Origin: Aeromonas dhakensis
GTDB taxonomy: Bacteria > Pseudomonadota > Gammaproteobacteria > Enterobacterales > Aeromonadaceae
Length of the DNA: 46,981 nucleotides
Direction: 5' to 3'
NCBI RefSeq assembly: GCF_000820305.1
Contig: NZ_CDBH01000033.1
Coordinates: forward strand, 1-46,981
Numbering within the stretch: position 1 is the first letter of the stretch; each line of letters begins with the position of its first letter. Below are positions 1-7,955 of this stretch, piece by piece. The translations under genes and the position numbers were made by a program. The notes beneath the pieces were generated by a model. It was not told the origin of the DNA. It was given only the letters and a program-made list of their open reading frames with translations, and ran no database searches.

Positions 1-244
1 GCCTGAAATTCAGTCATTTCTCCCCTAAGTGCAGTTCAGCTGTTCGATCTGCAACCACCTTACTCACATTGCTTCTTGTGCAGTTTGCCCATTACGGGGC
101 TGATATTTGTCCATCAATTCAATTGTTGAGCAGAAAAAGCACGGAATGTGATGCCTCTACCTTTCTTGCGATGCTCGCTCTGCTTTAATTCGTCAGCCCA
201 CGTTCGATGGGCCAAGGAATCACAATAATCTGAGGAATGGACAC
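1..244. other. Gene-free left edge, upstream of lipoprotein gene
   Basis: I see no convincing coding region in these bases on either strand. The stretch is less GC-rich than its surroundings and presumably holds the promoter of the lipoprotein gene that starts at 245. A GAGGAA Shine-Dalgarno sequence lies a few bases before that ATG. No operator or terminator could be recognised. Confidence 0.4.
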
Positions 245-697
245 ATGTTCAAAAGAACAGTAACGATGATGCTGGCGGCGGGAACCCTGGTATTAGGCGG
301 TTGCGCATCCAATGGCGGCGCGGATCAAGCGGCGGCGGACAACAGCGATTTCGGTGGCAAGTCCATCTACCTGCGCGGGGAGATGAACGACTGGATGGCA
401 ACCGATGCGAGCAAGGTGGTCAAGGTGGCCGACAAGCTCTATATGGCCAAGGGAACGCTCAAGAAAGAATGGGCTCCTTACAAGTTCAAGTTTGCCGACT
501 CCGGCTGGAGCTGCGGCACCAACTTCGGCTACAAGAGCCCAAGCGATGGCGTTGCCGTGCTGGGTGGCGAAGCCGTACCGGTCAATCCCTGCTCCAAGTA
601 TGAGGACATGAAGTTCTCACCGGATGTGGATGGTGTCTATGAGTTCTATCTGAATATGGCTGGTGACACCCCGACCGTATACGTCAAGAAGCCCTGA
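245..697 (+). CDS. Small lipoprotein with a carbohydrate-binding-like fold
   Basis: A 150-residue predicted lipoprotein. The N-terminus has a basic start (FKR), a hydrophobic stretch and a lipobox ending LGGC with the lipidated Cys at residue 20. Ala at the next position favours sorting to the outer membrane by the Lol +2 rule. The mature part contains a segment around residues 41-52 (YLRGEMNDW) that resembles the opening of pullulanase/glycogen-binding type beta-sandwich domains. Two later Cys residues (in SCGTN and NPCSK) could form a disulfide. The start is supported by a GAGGAA ribosome site. It appears monocistronic, with a hairpin downstream. Function is unknown; sugar or glycan binding is inference from that short motif only. 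Confidence 0.75.
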   Translation: MFKRTVTMMLAAGTLVLGGCASNGGADQAAADNSDFGGKSIYLRGEMNDWMATDASKVVKVADKLYMAKGTLKKEWAPYKFKFADSGWSCGTNFGYKSPSDGVAVLGGEAVPVNPCSKYEDMKFSPDVDGVYEFYLNMAGDTPTVYVKKP

Positions 698-738
698 TCT
701 GCGACGGGAAGCGAGCTTCCCGAGCAATGACGCGATGT

Positions 739-778
739 AATGCCCCGGATCAGTATCCTGCTGGCCGGGGCATTTGCT
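739..778 (+). terminator. Probable terminator of the lipoprotein gene
   Basis: AATGCCCCGG (739-748) pairs with CCGGGGCATT (765-774) around a 16-base loop, followed by a short T-rich run. A smaller perfect hairpin (GGGAAGC-GA-GCTTCCC, 706-721) precedes it. The U-tract is weak, so termination efficiency is uncertain. Confidence 0.5.
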
Positions 779-809
779 TGTGGCAGACATGACCAGAAAG
801 CGCAAGTAA

Positions 810-856
810 TTACTATATATTGTGATTTTACCTTCTCTGTTGGCTATATGTAGTAA
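810..856 (+). promoter_or_regulatory. Tandem NrdR-like boxes upstream of nrdJab
   Basis: Two AT-rich near-palindromes occur 50-95 bases before nrdJa. Box 1 is TTACTATATATTGTGA at 810-825. Box 2 is centred on CTATATGTAG at 844-853. Their cores (C813 and C844) are exactly 31 bases apart, about three helical turns, which is the usual spacing of paired NrdR boxes (consensus near ACACTATATATAGTGT). NrdR is the ATP/dATP-sensing repressor of ribonucleotide reductase genes. The match and spacing are seen directly; binding by NrdR is inference. Confidence 0.75.
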
Positions 857-905
857 TGGCTGTTACTGTCATGAGGTCGCGGCATATCCAGGAGGTTGAT
901 TGAAC

Positions 906-3053
906 ATGGCTAAATCACATCCGGTGCGAGAGAGCGAAAGCGGCTTTCGTCAGATCCCTCTGCAGGAGACTTCCCTCGAGATCTGGGACAGCAAGTACCG
1001 GCTCAAGAGCAAGGACGGCACTCCCATCGATGGTACCATCGATGACACTTACCAGCGGGTTGCCCGCGCTCTCGCCGCGCAGGAGCATGACTCTGATGCT
1101 TGGTATGCGCCCTTCCTGTGGGCCCTGCGCCATGGTGCCATTCCTGCTGGTCGCATCACCTCCAATGCCGGCGCATTCGAGCACAAGCCCGCTACCTCCA
1201 CCATCAACTGCACCGTGTCCGGCACCATCGAGGATTCGATGGACGATATCCTCGGCAAGGTGCACGAGGCAGGGCTGACCCTGAAGGCCGGTTGTGGCAT
1301 CGGCTATGACTTCTCGACCCTGCGCCCGCGCGGGGCCTTCGTCTCCGGCGCCGGGGCCCATACTTCTGGCCCGCTCTCCTTCATGGATATCTACGACAAG
1401 ATGTGTTTCACCATCTCGTCGGCGGGAGGGCGTCGTGGCGCCCAGATGGGCACCATGGATATCCGTCACCCCGATGTGATCGAGTTTATTCAGGCCAAGC
1501 GGGAGGATGGCCGCCTGCGCCAGTTCAACCTCTCCCTGCTCATCACCGAAGAGTTCGTCAAGGCGGTGAAGGAGGATGCCCCCTGGCAACTGATCTTCCC
1601 CTACACCGCCAGGGAGGTGGGGCAGGATGGCATTGCGCTGGATGATCCCGCCCAGGTGGTCTGGGCCGACTGGCCCAACAAGGAGGGGGTTGTCGTCAAC
1701 GCCTTGGGACAGGTCGCCTGCAAGGTCTACAAGACGCTGCCGGCCCGCAGGCTCTGGAACGTCATCATGACTTCCACCTACGACTATGCGGAGCCCGGTT
1801 TCATCCTGATCGACAAGGTCAACCAGATGAACAACAACTGGTTCTGCGAGGAGATCCGGGCCACCAATCCCTGTGGCGAGCAACCGCTGCCTCCCTATGG
1901 GGCCTGCCTGCTGGGATCCGTCAACCTGACCCGCCTCGTGCGCGATCCTTTCACCGAACAGGCGGCCTTCGACTGGCCCGCATTTCGCAAAGTGGTGGCC
2001 ATTTTCACCCGCATGCTCGACAACGTGGTGGAGATCAACCAACTGCCGCTGGCCAAGCAGCGCGAGGAGATCATCAGCAAACGCCGGCATGGCATGGGCT
2101 TTCTCGGCCTCGGCTCGGCCCTCACCATGCTGCGGATAAAATATGGCTCTACCGCCGCAGTCGCTTTTACCGAACAGGTATCCCTGGAGTTGGCCATGAC
2201 CGGCTGGCGCGAGTCCCTGGCCTTGGCGAAGGAGAAGGGCCCGGCCCCCATCATGGAGCAGGAGTTCGAAGTAACCGGCAAGCTGCTGCGGCTGCGCCCC
2301 GAGATGGTGGCAGACGGCATCAAGCCGGGTGACAAGGTGAAGGGCAAGGTGCTGCACGCGCGCTACAGCCGCTACATGCAACGGGTGGCCGAGGTGGCTC
2401 CCGCCCTGGTTGCCGAGCTGGCCGAAGTGGGGGGGCGTTTCACCCACCACAGCAGCATAGCGCCGACTGGCACTATCTCGCTGTCGCTCGCCAACAACGC
2501 CAGCAACGGTATCGAACCGAGCTTTGCCCACCACTACAGCCGCAACGTCATCAAGCCGGGCAAGAAGAGCAAGGAGAGCGTGGATGTCTACTCCTACGAG
2601 TTGCTTGCCTACCGCGAGCTGGTCAATCCTGCCGCCATGCCCTATGCCGAGGATGAGGCGACCCGGCTGCCGGACTACTTCATCACCGCCGACGACATCA
2701 CGCCGGCGCAGCATGTGGACATTCAGGCGGCAGCTCAGCGCTGGATTGATTCATCCATCTCCAAGACCGCCAACGTGCCGACCGACTTTCCGTTCGAACA
2801 GTTCAAGGACATCTACCTCTACGCCTCGGATTCGGGACTCAAGGGCTGCACTACCTTCCGATTCAATCCGGCAGCCTTCCAGGGCGTGCTGGTGAAGGAG
2901 CAGGATCTGGAGAAGACCCTGTACGAGTTCACCCTGGAGGATGGCTCGGTCGTCACGGCGAAAGGGAATGAGGAGATCGAATACGATGGCGAGCTGCATA
3001 CCGCCGCCAACCTCTACGACGCCTTGAAAGAAGGCTATTACGGCAAATTTTGA
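906..3053 (+). CDS. nrdJa: Class II (B12-dependent) ribonucleotide reductase, catalytic part NrdJa
   Basis: Reduces ribonucleotides to deoxyribonucleotides using adenosylcobalamin to make the active-site thiyl radical, so it works with or without oxygen. The 715-residue product carries the reductase signature N321-P-C323-G-E325 (NPCGEQPL), an early redox Cys in STINCTVSG, and the conserved APTGTISL segment later in the barrel. No N-terminal ATP-cone is evident. I prefer ATG 906, which has AGGAGG at 890-895 with about ten bases of spacing; an upstream TTG at 900 in the same frame is too close to that site. The protein lacks the C-terminal Cys-rich tail found in one-piece enzymes; that part is encoded by the next gene. 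This resembles the split NrdJa/NrdJb described in Pseudomonas aeruginosa. Paired NrdR-like boxes lie upstream. Confidence 0.92.
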   Translation: MAKSHPVRESESGFRQIPLQETSLEIWDSKYRLKSKDGTPIDGTIDDTYQRVARALAAQEHDSDAWYAPFLWALRHGAIPAGRITSNAGAFEHKPATSTINCTVSGTIEDSMDDILGKVHEAGLTLKAGCGIGYDFSTLRPRGAFVSGAGAHTSGPLSFMDIYDKMCFTISSAGGRRGAQMGTMDIRHPDVIEFIQAKREDGRLRQFNLSLLITEEFVKAVKEDAPWQLIFPYTAREVGQDGIALDDPAQVVWADWPNKEGVVVNALGQVACKVYKTLPARRLWNVIMTSTYDYAEPGFILIDKVNQMNNNWFCEEIRATNPCGEQPLPPYGACLLGSVNLTRLVRDPFTEQAAFDWPAFRKVVAIFTRMLDNVVEINQLPLAKQREEIISKRRHGMGFLGLGSALTMLRIKYGSTAAVAFTEQVSLELAMTGWRESLALAKEKGPAPIMEQEFEVTGKLLRLRPEMVADGIKPGDKVKGKVLHARYSRYMQRVAEVAPALVAELAEVGGRFTHHSSIAPTGTISLSLANNASNGIEPSFAHHYSRNVIKPGKKSKESVDVYSYELLAYRELVNPAAMPYAEDEATRLPDYFITADDITPAQHVDIQAAAQRWIDSSISKTANVPTDFPFEQFKDIYLYASDSGLKGCTTFRFNPAAFQGVLVKEQDLEKTLYEFTLEDGSVVTAKGNEEIEYDGELHTAANLYDALKEGYYGKF

Positions 3054-3063
3054 GGACGAGTTC

Positions 3064-3747
3064 ATGGTCAAGAAGATCGACGGGAAAATCGTCGCCTACC
3101 AGGTGAAAACCCGGGACGAGCCGCAAGCAGAGCCGGCCCAGCAGGATGCCGTGGTACAGATGCACGAGACAGTGCTGCGGCCGGAGCGGCTGATGGGCAC
3201 CACCTACAAGCTGAAGACGCCGGAGCATGTCTCCGAACATTCGCTGTTCATCACCATCAACGACATAGTGCTCAATGAGGGGACGGTGCACGAGACCCGC
3301 CGGCCATTCGAGATCTTCATCAACTCCAAGAGCCTGGAACACTACCAGTGGATAGTGGCGCTGACCCGCATCATCTCGGCAGTGTTTCGCAAGGGGGGTG
3401 ATGTTACCTTTCTGGTGGAGGAGCTGCGCTCCGTGTTCGATCCCAAGGGCGGCTACTGGAACAAGGGCAAGTACGTACCGTCCCTTATCGCCGAAATTGG
3501 CAACGTGATCGAGACCCACCTCACCGAGATCGGCATGCTCAAGGTGGCCGGGCTGGATGAGCACCAGCAGGCGTTTCTGGCCGGCAAGCAGGCGGAGATC
3601 CAAGCCGCGCAAGAAGCCGACGAGCAGCAGGCTGGGAGTGGTTTTCCCCCCGGTGCGGCGCTCTGCTACAAGTGCCACAGCAAGGCGCTGGTGCAGAAAG
3701 ATGGCTGCATGACCTGCCTCAACTGCGGCGACTCCAAGTGCAGTTGA
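3064..3747 (+). CDS. nrdJb: Class II ribonucleotide reductase, C-terminal part NrdJb
   Basis: A 227-residue protein starting 10 bases after the nrdJa stop, so the two are co-transcribed. The last 27 residues hold six Cys (201, 204, 215, 218, 221, 226) in a CxxC...CxxCxxC...C arrangement. This suits a zinc-ribbon-like tail plus a redox-active Cys pair that re-reduces the active site of NrdJa. The body (residues about 30-160) looks like the TSCPD-type domain found at the end of fused NrdJ enzymes. In P. aeruginosa both halves are needed for activity; that they form a complex here is inferred from adjacency and the missing tail on NrdJa. Confidence 0.88.
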   Translation: MVKKIDGKIVAYQVKTRDEPQAEPAQQDAVVQMHETVLRPERLMGTTYKLKTPEHVSEHSLFITINDIVLNEGTVHETRRPFEIFINSKSLEHYQWIVALTRIISAVFRKGGDVTFLVEELRSVFDPKGGYWNKGKYVPSLIAEIGNVIETHLTEIGMLKVAGLDEHQQAFLAGKQAEIQAAQEADEQQAGSGFPPGAALCYKCHSKALVQKDGCMTCLNCGDSKCS

Positions 3748-3759
3748 ACCCTTGAAGGC

Positions 3760-3783
3760 CAGTAAAGGCCAGCTACTGTTTTT
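3760..3783 (+). terminator. Weak hairpin with T-run after nrdJb
   Basis: CAGTA (3760-3764) and TACTG (3774-3778) are complementary around a 9-base loop and are followed directly by TTTTT. The stem is short, so this is a tentative terminator. Confidence 0.35.
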
Positions 3784-3933
3784 CTGCGCAAACACGCGGG
3801 GTGCCCAAGTGATTTGTTGCGTGATGGTAAAATCGGGCGTAGCGTTGGAGGTAATAAAACTGTCACGGCTGTGTGGTTTCAATGACATCTGAGATTCACA
3901 CACGTGGCACCTTCAGTGCCAAGGAGGATGCTT

Positions 3934-5304
3934 ATGGACAATACGGACCGAAAGCTGTTTATCCTGGATACCAACGTTCTGCTTCACGAACCCCTCGCCA
4001 TCTACTCCTTCAAAGAGCACGACGTGCTCATCCCCATGACGGTGCTGGAAGAGCTGGACAACATCAAGGATCGCCACAAGGATGTCAGCCGTGATGCGCG
4101 CATCGCCATCCGGGCGCTGGAGGACGTGTTCCGCGACGCGACACCCGAGCAGATAGTGCAGGGGGTGGCGCTGGCCGGCGAGGCGAGTGGCCACATCTCC
4201 ATCTTCAGTGACCACCATCTACCCCAGGATGCCGAGGTGTTCACCGACAAGGAGGCCGACAACCGCATCATCAACGCGGCCCTCTACCTGCAAAAGCATG
4301 AGCTGAAGCGGCAGGTGGTGCTGGTCACCAAAGACATCAACATGCGGCTCAAGGCCAAGGGGGCCGGGCTTGCTCACGTTGAGGATTACCGCAGCGACCA
4401 GCTGATCGACGACATCCGGCTGCTCGCCAAGGGCTTCCAGATGGTGCCAGGCAGCTTCTGGGAGCGGGTCGGCGAGTGTGACAGCGAGACCCATGGCCGC
4501 GATACCGTCCACGTCATCGATGCCAAGCTGCTGGAGGGGGTTCACGTCAACCAGTACCTGATCGATGAAGAGAACTTCTTCGCCGCCCGGGTACTCAGCC
4601 ACGACAACCAGAAGATCCGCATCAAGGATCTGGGGCGCGAGCGACTGATGTCCCGCAAGGCGTGGGGGGTGCATCCGAAGAACGTCTATCAGGGCATGGC
4701 GCTCGATGCGCTGCTCGACCCGCACATCGATCTGGTGATCCTGACCGGCCCGGCGGGCTGCGGCAAGACACTGCTGGCCATGGCCGCCGCCCTGGAGCTG
4801 GTGATCGAGAAGGGGATCTACGAGAAGGTCATCGTAACCCGTAATACTCCGGAAATTGCCGAGAGCATCGGCTTCCTGCCCGGCACCGAAGAAGAGAAGA
4901 TGATGCCCTGGCTGGCTGCGGTCACCGACACTCTGGAGGTGCTGCACAAGCAGGACGAGAACATGAGCGGGTCCCTCAGCTACATCATGGAGAAGGCCAA
5001 CATCCAGTTCAAATCGGTCAACTTCATGCGCGGGCGCAGCATCCAGAACACCTTCGTGCTGCTGGATGAGTGCCAGAACCTGACCGCGTCCCAGATCAAG
5101 ACCATCATCACTCGCTGCGGCGAGGGCACCAAGATCGTCTGCTCCGGTAACCTGGCCCAGATCGACTCCAACTACCTGAGCCCGGTGACCTCGGGTCTGA
5201 CCTACATAGTCGAGCGTTTCAAAGACTTCGATGGCAGTGCCAACATTTTCCTGAACGGGGTGGTGCGCAGCAAGCTCGCCTCCTTCGCCGAGGAAAACCT
5301 CTGA
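3934..5304 (+). CDS. PIN-PhoH fusion ATPase (PhoH2/YlaK type)
   Basis: A 456-residue protein with an N-terminal PIN ribonuclease domain (LFILDTNVLL, acidic D12, then the TDKEADNR and VTKDINMR segments by about residue 140) joined to a PhoH P-loop ATPase. The Walker A is GPAGCGKT at 272-279, and FVLLDECQN serves as Walker B. PIN-PhoH proteins of this architecture have been described as RNA helicase/RNases in mycobacteria; the role here is inferred to be RNA processing. I choose ATG 3934, six bases after AAGGAGG (3921-3927); an in-frame ATG at 3928 is too close to that site. It is preceded by a 186-base intergenic region and followed by a strong terminator, so it is likely a single-gene unit. 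Confidence 0.9.
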   Translation: MDNTDRKLFILDTNVLLHEPLAIYSFKEHDVLIPMTVLEELDNIKDRHKDVSRDARIAIRALEDVFRDATPEQIVQGVALAGEASGHISIFSDHHLPQDAEVFTDKEADNRIINAALYLQKHELKRQVVLVTKDINMRLKAKGAGLAHVEDYRSDQLIDDIRLLAKGFQMVPGSFWERVGECDSETHGRDTVHVIDAKLLEGVHVNQYLIDEENFFAARVLSHDNQKIRIKDLGRERLMSRKAWGVHPKNVYQGMALDALLDPHIDLVILTGPAGCGKTLLAMAAALELVIEKGIYEKVIVTRNTPEIAESIGFLPGTEEEKMMPWLAAVTDTLEVLHKQDENMSGSLSYIMEKANIQFKSVNFMRGRSIQNTFVLLDECQNLTASQIKTIITRCGEGTKIVCSGNLAQIDSNYLSPVTSGLTYIVERFKDFDGSANIFLNGVVRSKLASFAEENL

Positions 5305-5326
5305 TCTGACTATCCATCCTCATATG

Positions 5327-5358
5327 AAAAGGGGAAGCCGACCGGCTTCCCCTTTTTT
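5327..5358 (+). terminator. Rho-independent terminator of the PIN-PhoH gene
   Basis: A perfect GGGGAAGCCG / CGGCTTCCCC stem flanked by AAAA and TTTTTT, beginning about 22 bases after the stop codon. The flanking A-run would also let it act in the opposite direction for the thiBPQ operon. Confidence 0.9.
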
Positions 5359-5372
5359 GATCCCGTTGCCGG

Positions 5373-5549
5373 TCACTGCTCCTTTGTGCGGCCAAGGTAG
5401 CGCAGGAGCCCGGGGTGATCGCTGTTTTGCAGTATGTCAGGTTTGCCTTGCAGGGCGATGCGCCCCTCGTCGATGAACAATACCTGATCGGCGAAATCAG
5501 CAGGGCATCCTCCGGCCTGATAGTGGGAGACCATCAGCTTGTTAGCCAT
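5373..5549 (-). pseudogene. Diverged duplicate of the thiQ 3' end (58-codon open frame)
   Basis: Bases 5391-5537 repeat the thiQ 3' end at 5571-5711, at an offset of 180 and roughly 80-85 percent identity by eye, with a 6-base insertion. On the minus strand it forms an uninterrupted 58-codon frame, ATG at 5549 to TGA at 5373. It reads LMVSH, then ADQVLF.DEGRIALQG, then NSDHPGLLRYLGR, ending TKEQ where intact ThiQ ends ALAP. It contains only the ABC switch-His region and C-terminus: no Walker A, signature or Walker B, so it cannot be an ATPase. The ATG starts just past the intact thiQ stop (5553-5555). Most likely a remnant of tandem duplication or of replacement by a diverged allele; expression is not supported by any clear ribosome site. 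Confidence 0.8.
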
Positions 5550-5552
5550 TCA

Positions 5553-6260
5553 CTATGGCGCTAGAGCGCGGCCAAGGTAGCGCAGCAGGCCAGGGTGGTC
5601 GCTGTTGTGCAGGATATCCGGCGTACCCTGCAGGGCGATGCGCCCCTCGTCCACGAACAATACCTGATCGGCGATGAGCTGGGCATCTTCCGGATTGTGA
5701 GAGACCATCAACACGGTAATGCCCTGCTCGCAGGCGAGCCGGGCAACTTCTGCCAGCATCTCCCGGCGCAGGGCCGGATCGAGCGCCGAGAAGGGCTCAT
5801 CCAGCAGCAGCAGAGGCTTGCCCCGCACCAGGGCGCGGGCCAGCCCGACCCGCTGTTGTTGGCCGCCGGAGAGCTGCTCCGGCAGGCGCGTGAGCATCTC
5901 GCCGAGGCCAACCCGGTTCGCGGCATCCTTCACCTGAGCCCGCTGGGCGGCGTTCAGGCGCAGGCCGGGGTGCAGGCCGATGGCGATGTTGTCGAATACC
6001 GACAGGTGCAGGAACAGGTTGTGATCCTGAAACAGGGTGGTGACCGGCCGTGCGGCCGGGCCGAGCGGCAGCAGATCTTCACCATCGAAGCTGAGGGTGC
6101 CTGATTCTATCGGCACGAAACCGGCGATCATGCCGAGCAGGGTCGACTTGCCTGCCCCGCTCGGACCGATCAGCGCGGTGATCTCCCCCTTGGGCAGGGT
6201 GGCGCTGAAGCTGACGCGCCAGTCCGGGTAGCTGGTCACCAGCTCATCAATGTTCAGCAT
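5553..6260 (-). CDS. thiQ: Thiamine ABC transporter ATPase ThiQ
   Basis: The 235-residue ATP-binding subunit that powers thiamine and thiamine-phosphate import through ThiP. It has Walker A GPSGAGKST at 32-40, a Q-loop region near TLFQDHN, the ABC signature LSGGQQQR near residue 130, Walker B LLLLDEPFSALD and the switch His in MVSH. Length matches E. coli ThiQ. It is the last gene of thiB-thiP-thiQ, 72 bases after the thiP stop; in E. coli the two genes overlap, so this gap is slightly unusual. A diverged copy of its 3' end lies immediately downstream. Confidence 0.95.
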   Translation of the reverse strand: MLNIDELVTSYPDWRVSFSATLPKGEITALIGPSGAGKSTLLGMIAGFVPIESGTLSFDGEDLLPLGPAARPVTTLFQDHNLFLHLSVFDNIAIGLHPGLRLNAAQRAQVKDAANRVGLGEMLTRLPEQLSGGQQQRVGLARALVRGKPLLLLDEPFSALDPALRREMLAEVARLACEQGITVLMVSHNPEDAQLIADQVLFVDEGRIALQGTPDILHNSDHPGLLRYLGRALAP

Positions 6261-6332
6261 GTTTTCCTCTCAAGGGGGGCGTTTGAGCGACCAGCACAGC
6301 CGCCGAGACGGTAGCGCCGGGTCTTTTGTCTC

Positions 6333-7955
6333 TCAATGGTCGGCATGCTTTCCTCCAAGCCCCCGCTCTACCAGCCAGAACAGGGAGAAGCAGAGGGTGA
6401 GCAGCAGCAGGGCGGTGGCGGCCGCCTCGGTCAGCCGGTAGCTACCGAGCTGCTGATAGAGCAGCCAGGGCAGGGTGGTGAGCTCCTGGCTGCCGAACAT
6501 GGCGATGGCGCCGAGATCCCCGAGCGACAAGATCATGGCCAGTGCCGCCGCCTGGCCCAGCGGACGGCGCAGCAGGAGCCACTCCACCAGTCGCAGGCGA
6601 TGCAGGCCGTGTACCCCCAGGCTGTCGGCCAGCCGGTCGTACTGGCGCACCACCAGCTGCATGGGGGCGGAGAGGGTACGCAGCACATAGGGCAGCGCCA
6701 TCAGGGCGTTGACCAGCACCACCAGCCAGGGGCCGAGAGCAAAGACATCGGCAAACGGCATGCACAGGATGAACAGGCCGGTGGAGAGCACCACCGCCGG
6801 GATCATCAGGATCACCGAGCCACTGGTCTCCCACAGGGCGGCGGCCCGCCGCTTGTGCTCCCGAACCCGCAGATGGCGGCTGGTGAGCAGCAGGGCGCTG
6901 CCGAGCAGGGTGGCCAGGCTGCCCGCCGCCAGCGCAATCAGCAGCGACTGGCCGCTGGCCAGCCACAGCTTGCCTGAGGTCAGGGCATCCGGCAGGCCGG
7001 GATTGAGGCCGGCCACCACTATGGCCAGCAAGGGGGGCAGGAATACCGCCAGCCCGGTGGCAAGGGCGAGGGCATCCACCAGGCCGCTGCCCGGCTGATG
7101 ACGGTCCGGTCGCAGACAGGGGCGATGAGAGGTGATCCGGCTGGCCGGGCTGCTCTGCAGCTTGTGCTGCAGCATCAGCAGGGCGGCGGTCAGGATGAGC
7201 TGGACCAGCGCCAGTCCGCCGGCGGTGGCGAGATCGAAGTCAAAGCGCAGCGCCTGATAGACGGCCACCTCCAGGGTGGTGGACTTGGGGCCACCCCCCA
7301 GCGCCAGCACGGTGGCGAAGCTGGTGAAGCAGAGCATGAAGATGAGGCTGGCCAGCCCTGGCAACTGGGCCCGGATCAGCGGCCACTCCAGCAGTCGGAA
7401 GATATGGGAAGAGCGCATGCCGAGCTGGTCGGCGAGGCGCCAGGAGGATTCTGGGATGCTCTCCAGGCTCTGCAGCAAGAGACGCGCGGCCAGCGGCATG
7501 TTGAAGAAGACGTGGGCCAGCAGGATGCCGAACAGGCCGTAGAGGTAGTTGCCGGGAGCGAGCCCGAACCCGTGCAGCAGTTGCGGCAACCAGCCCTGCT
7601 TGCCATGCACCGCGACAATGCCGAAGACGGCGATGATGACCGGCAGTACCAGCGAGAGGCCGAACAGCTTGATGAGCAGGGTGCGCCCCGGAAAGCGGCG
7701 CCGCGCCAGGGCGCGGGCCACCGGAATGGCCAGTCCCAGGCTCAGCAGGGTGGAGAGCAGCGCCTGCCAGAGGCTGAAGCCCAGCACGTGGCGCAGGTAG
7801 GGATCGGCCAGCAGGGTGCGAGGGGCTAGCCCCCCTGCCTGCCACAACAGGGCCGCCAGCGGCCCCAGCGACAACAGCAGGATCAGGACGGTGGCGGCAC
7901 TGCCCGGCAGCCACCAGAGCAGACGCGTCCCAGGTTTCACGAAGAGACGACTCAC
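6333..7955 (-). CDS. thiP: Thiamine ABC transporter permease ThiP
   Basis: An inner-membrane permease of 540 residues made of two homologous halves, each with about six hydrophobic segments and an EAA-type loop for the ATPase. Length is close to E. coli ThiP (536). I choose the GTG at 7955, which overlaps the thiB stop as GTGA, the usual sign of translational coupling; it gives an N-terminus MSRLFVKPG ahead of the first membrane segment. A GTG seven codons upstream is also in frame. It works with ThiB and ThiQ. Confidence 0.93.
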   Translation of the reverse strand: MSRLFVKPGTRLLWWLPGSAATVLILLLSLGPLAALLWQAGGLAPRTLLADPYLRHVLGFSLWQALLSTLLSLGLAIPVARALARRRFPGRTLLIKLFGLSLVLPVIIAVFGIVAVHGKQGWLPQLLHGFGLAPGNYLYGLFGILLAHVFFNMPLAARLLLQSLESIPESSWRLADQLGMRSSHIFRLLEWPLIRAQLPGLASLIFMLCFTSFATVLALGGGPKSTTLEVAVYQALRFDFDLATAGGLALVQLILTAALLMLQHKLQSSPASRITSHRPCLRPDRHQPGSGLVDALALATGLAVFLPPLLAIVVAGLNPGLPDALTSGKLWLASGQSLLIALAAGSLATLLGSALLLTSRHLRVREHKRRAAALWETSGSVILMIPAVVLSTGLFILCMPFADVFALGPWLVVLVNALMALPYVLRTLSAPMQLVVRQYDRLADSLGVHGLHRLRLVEWLLLRRPLGQAAALAMILSLGDLGAIAMFGSQELTTLPWLLYQQLGSYRLTEAAATALLLLTLCFSLFWLVERGLGGKHADH

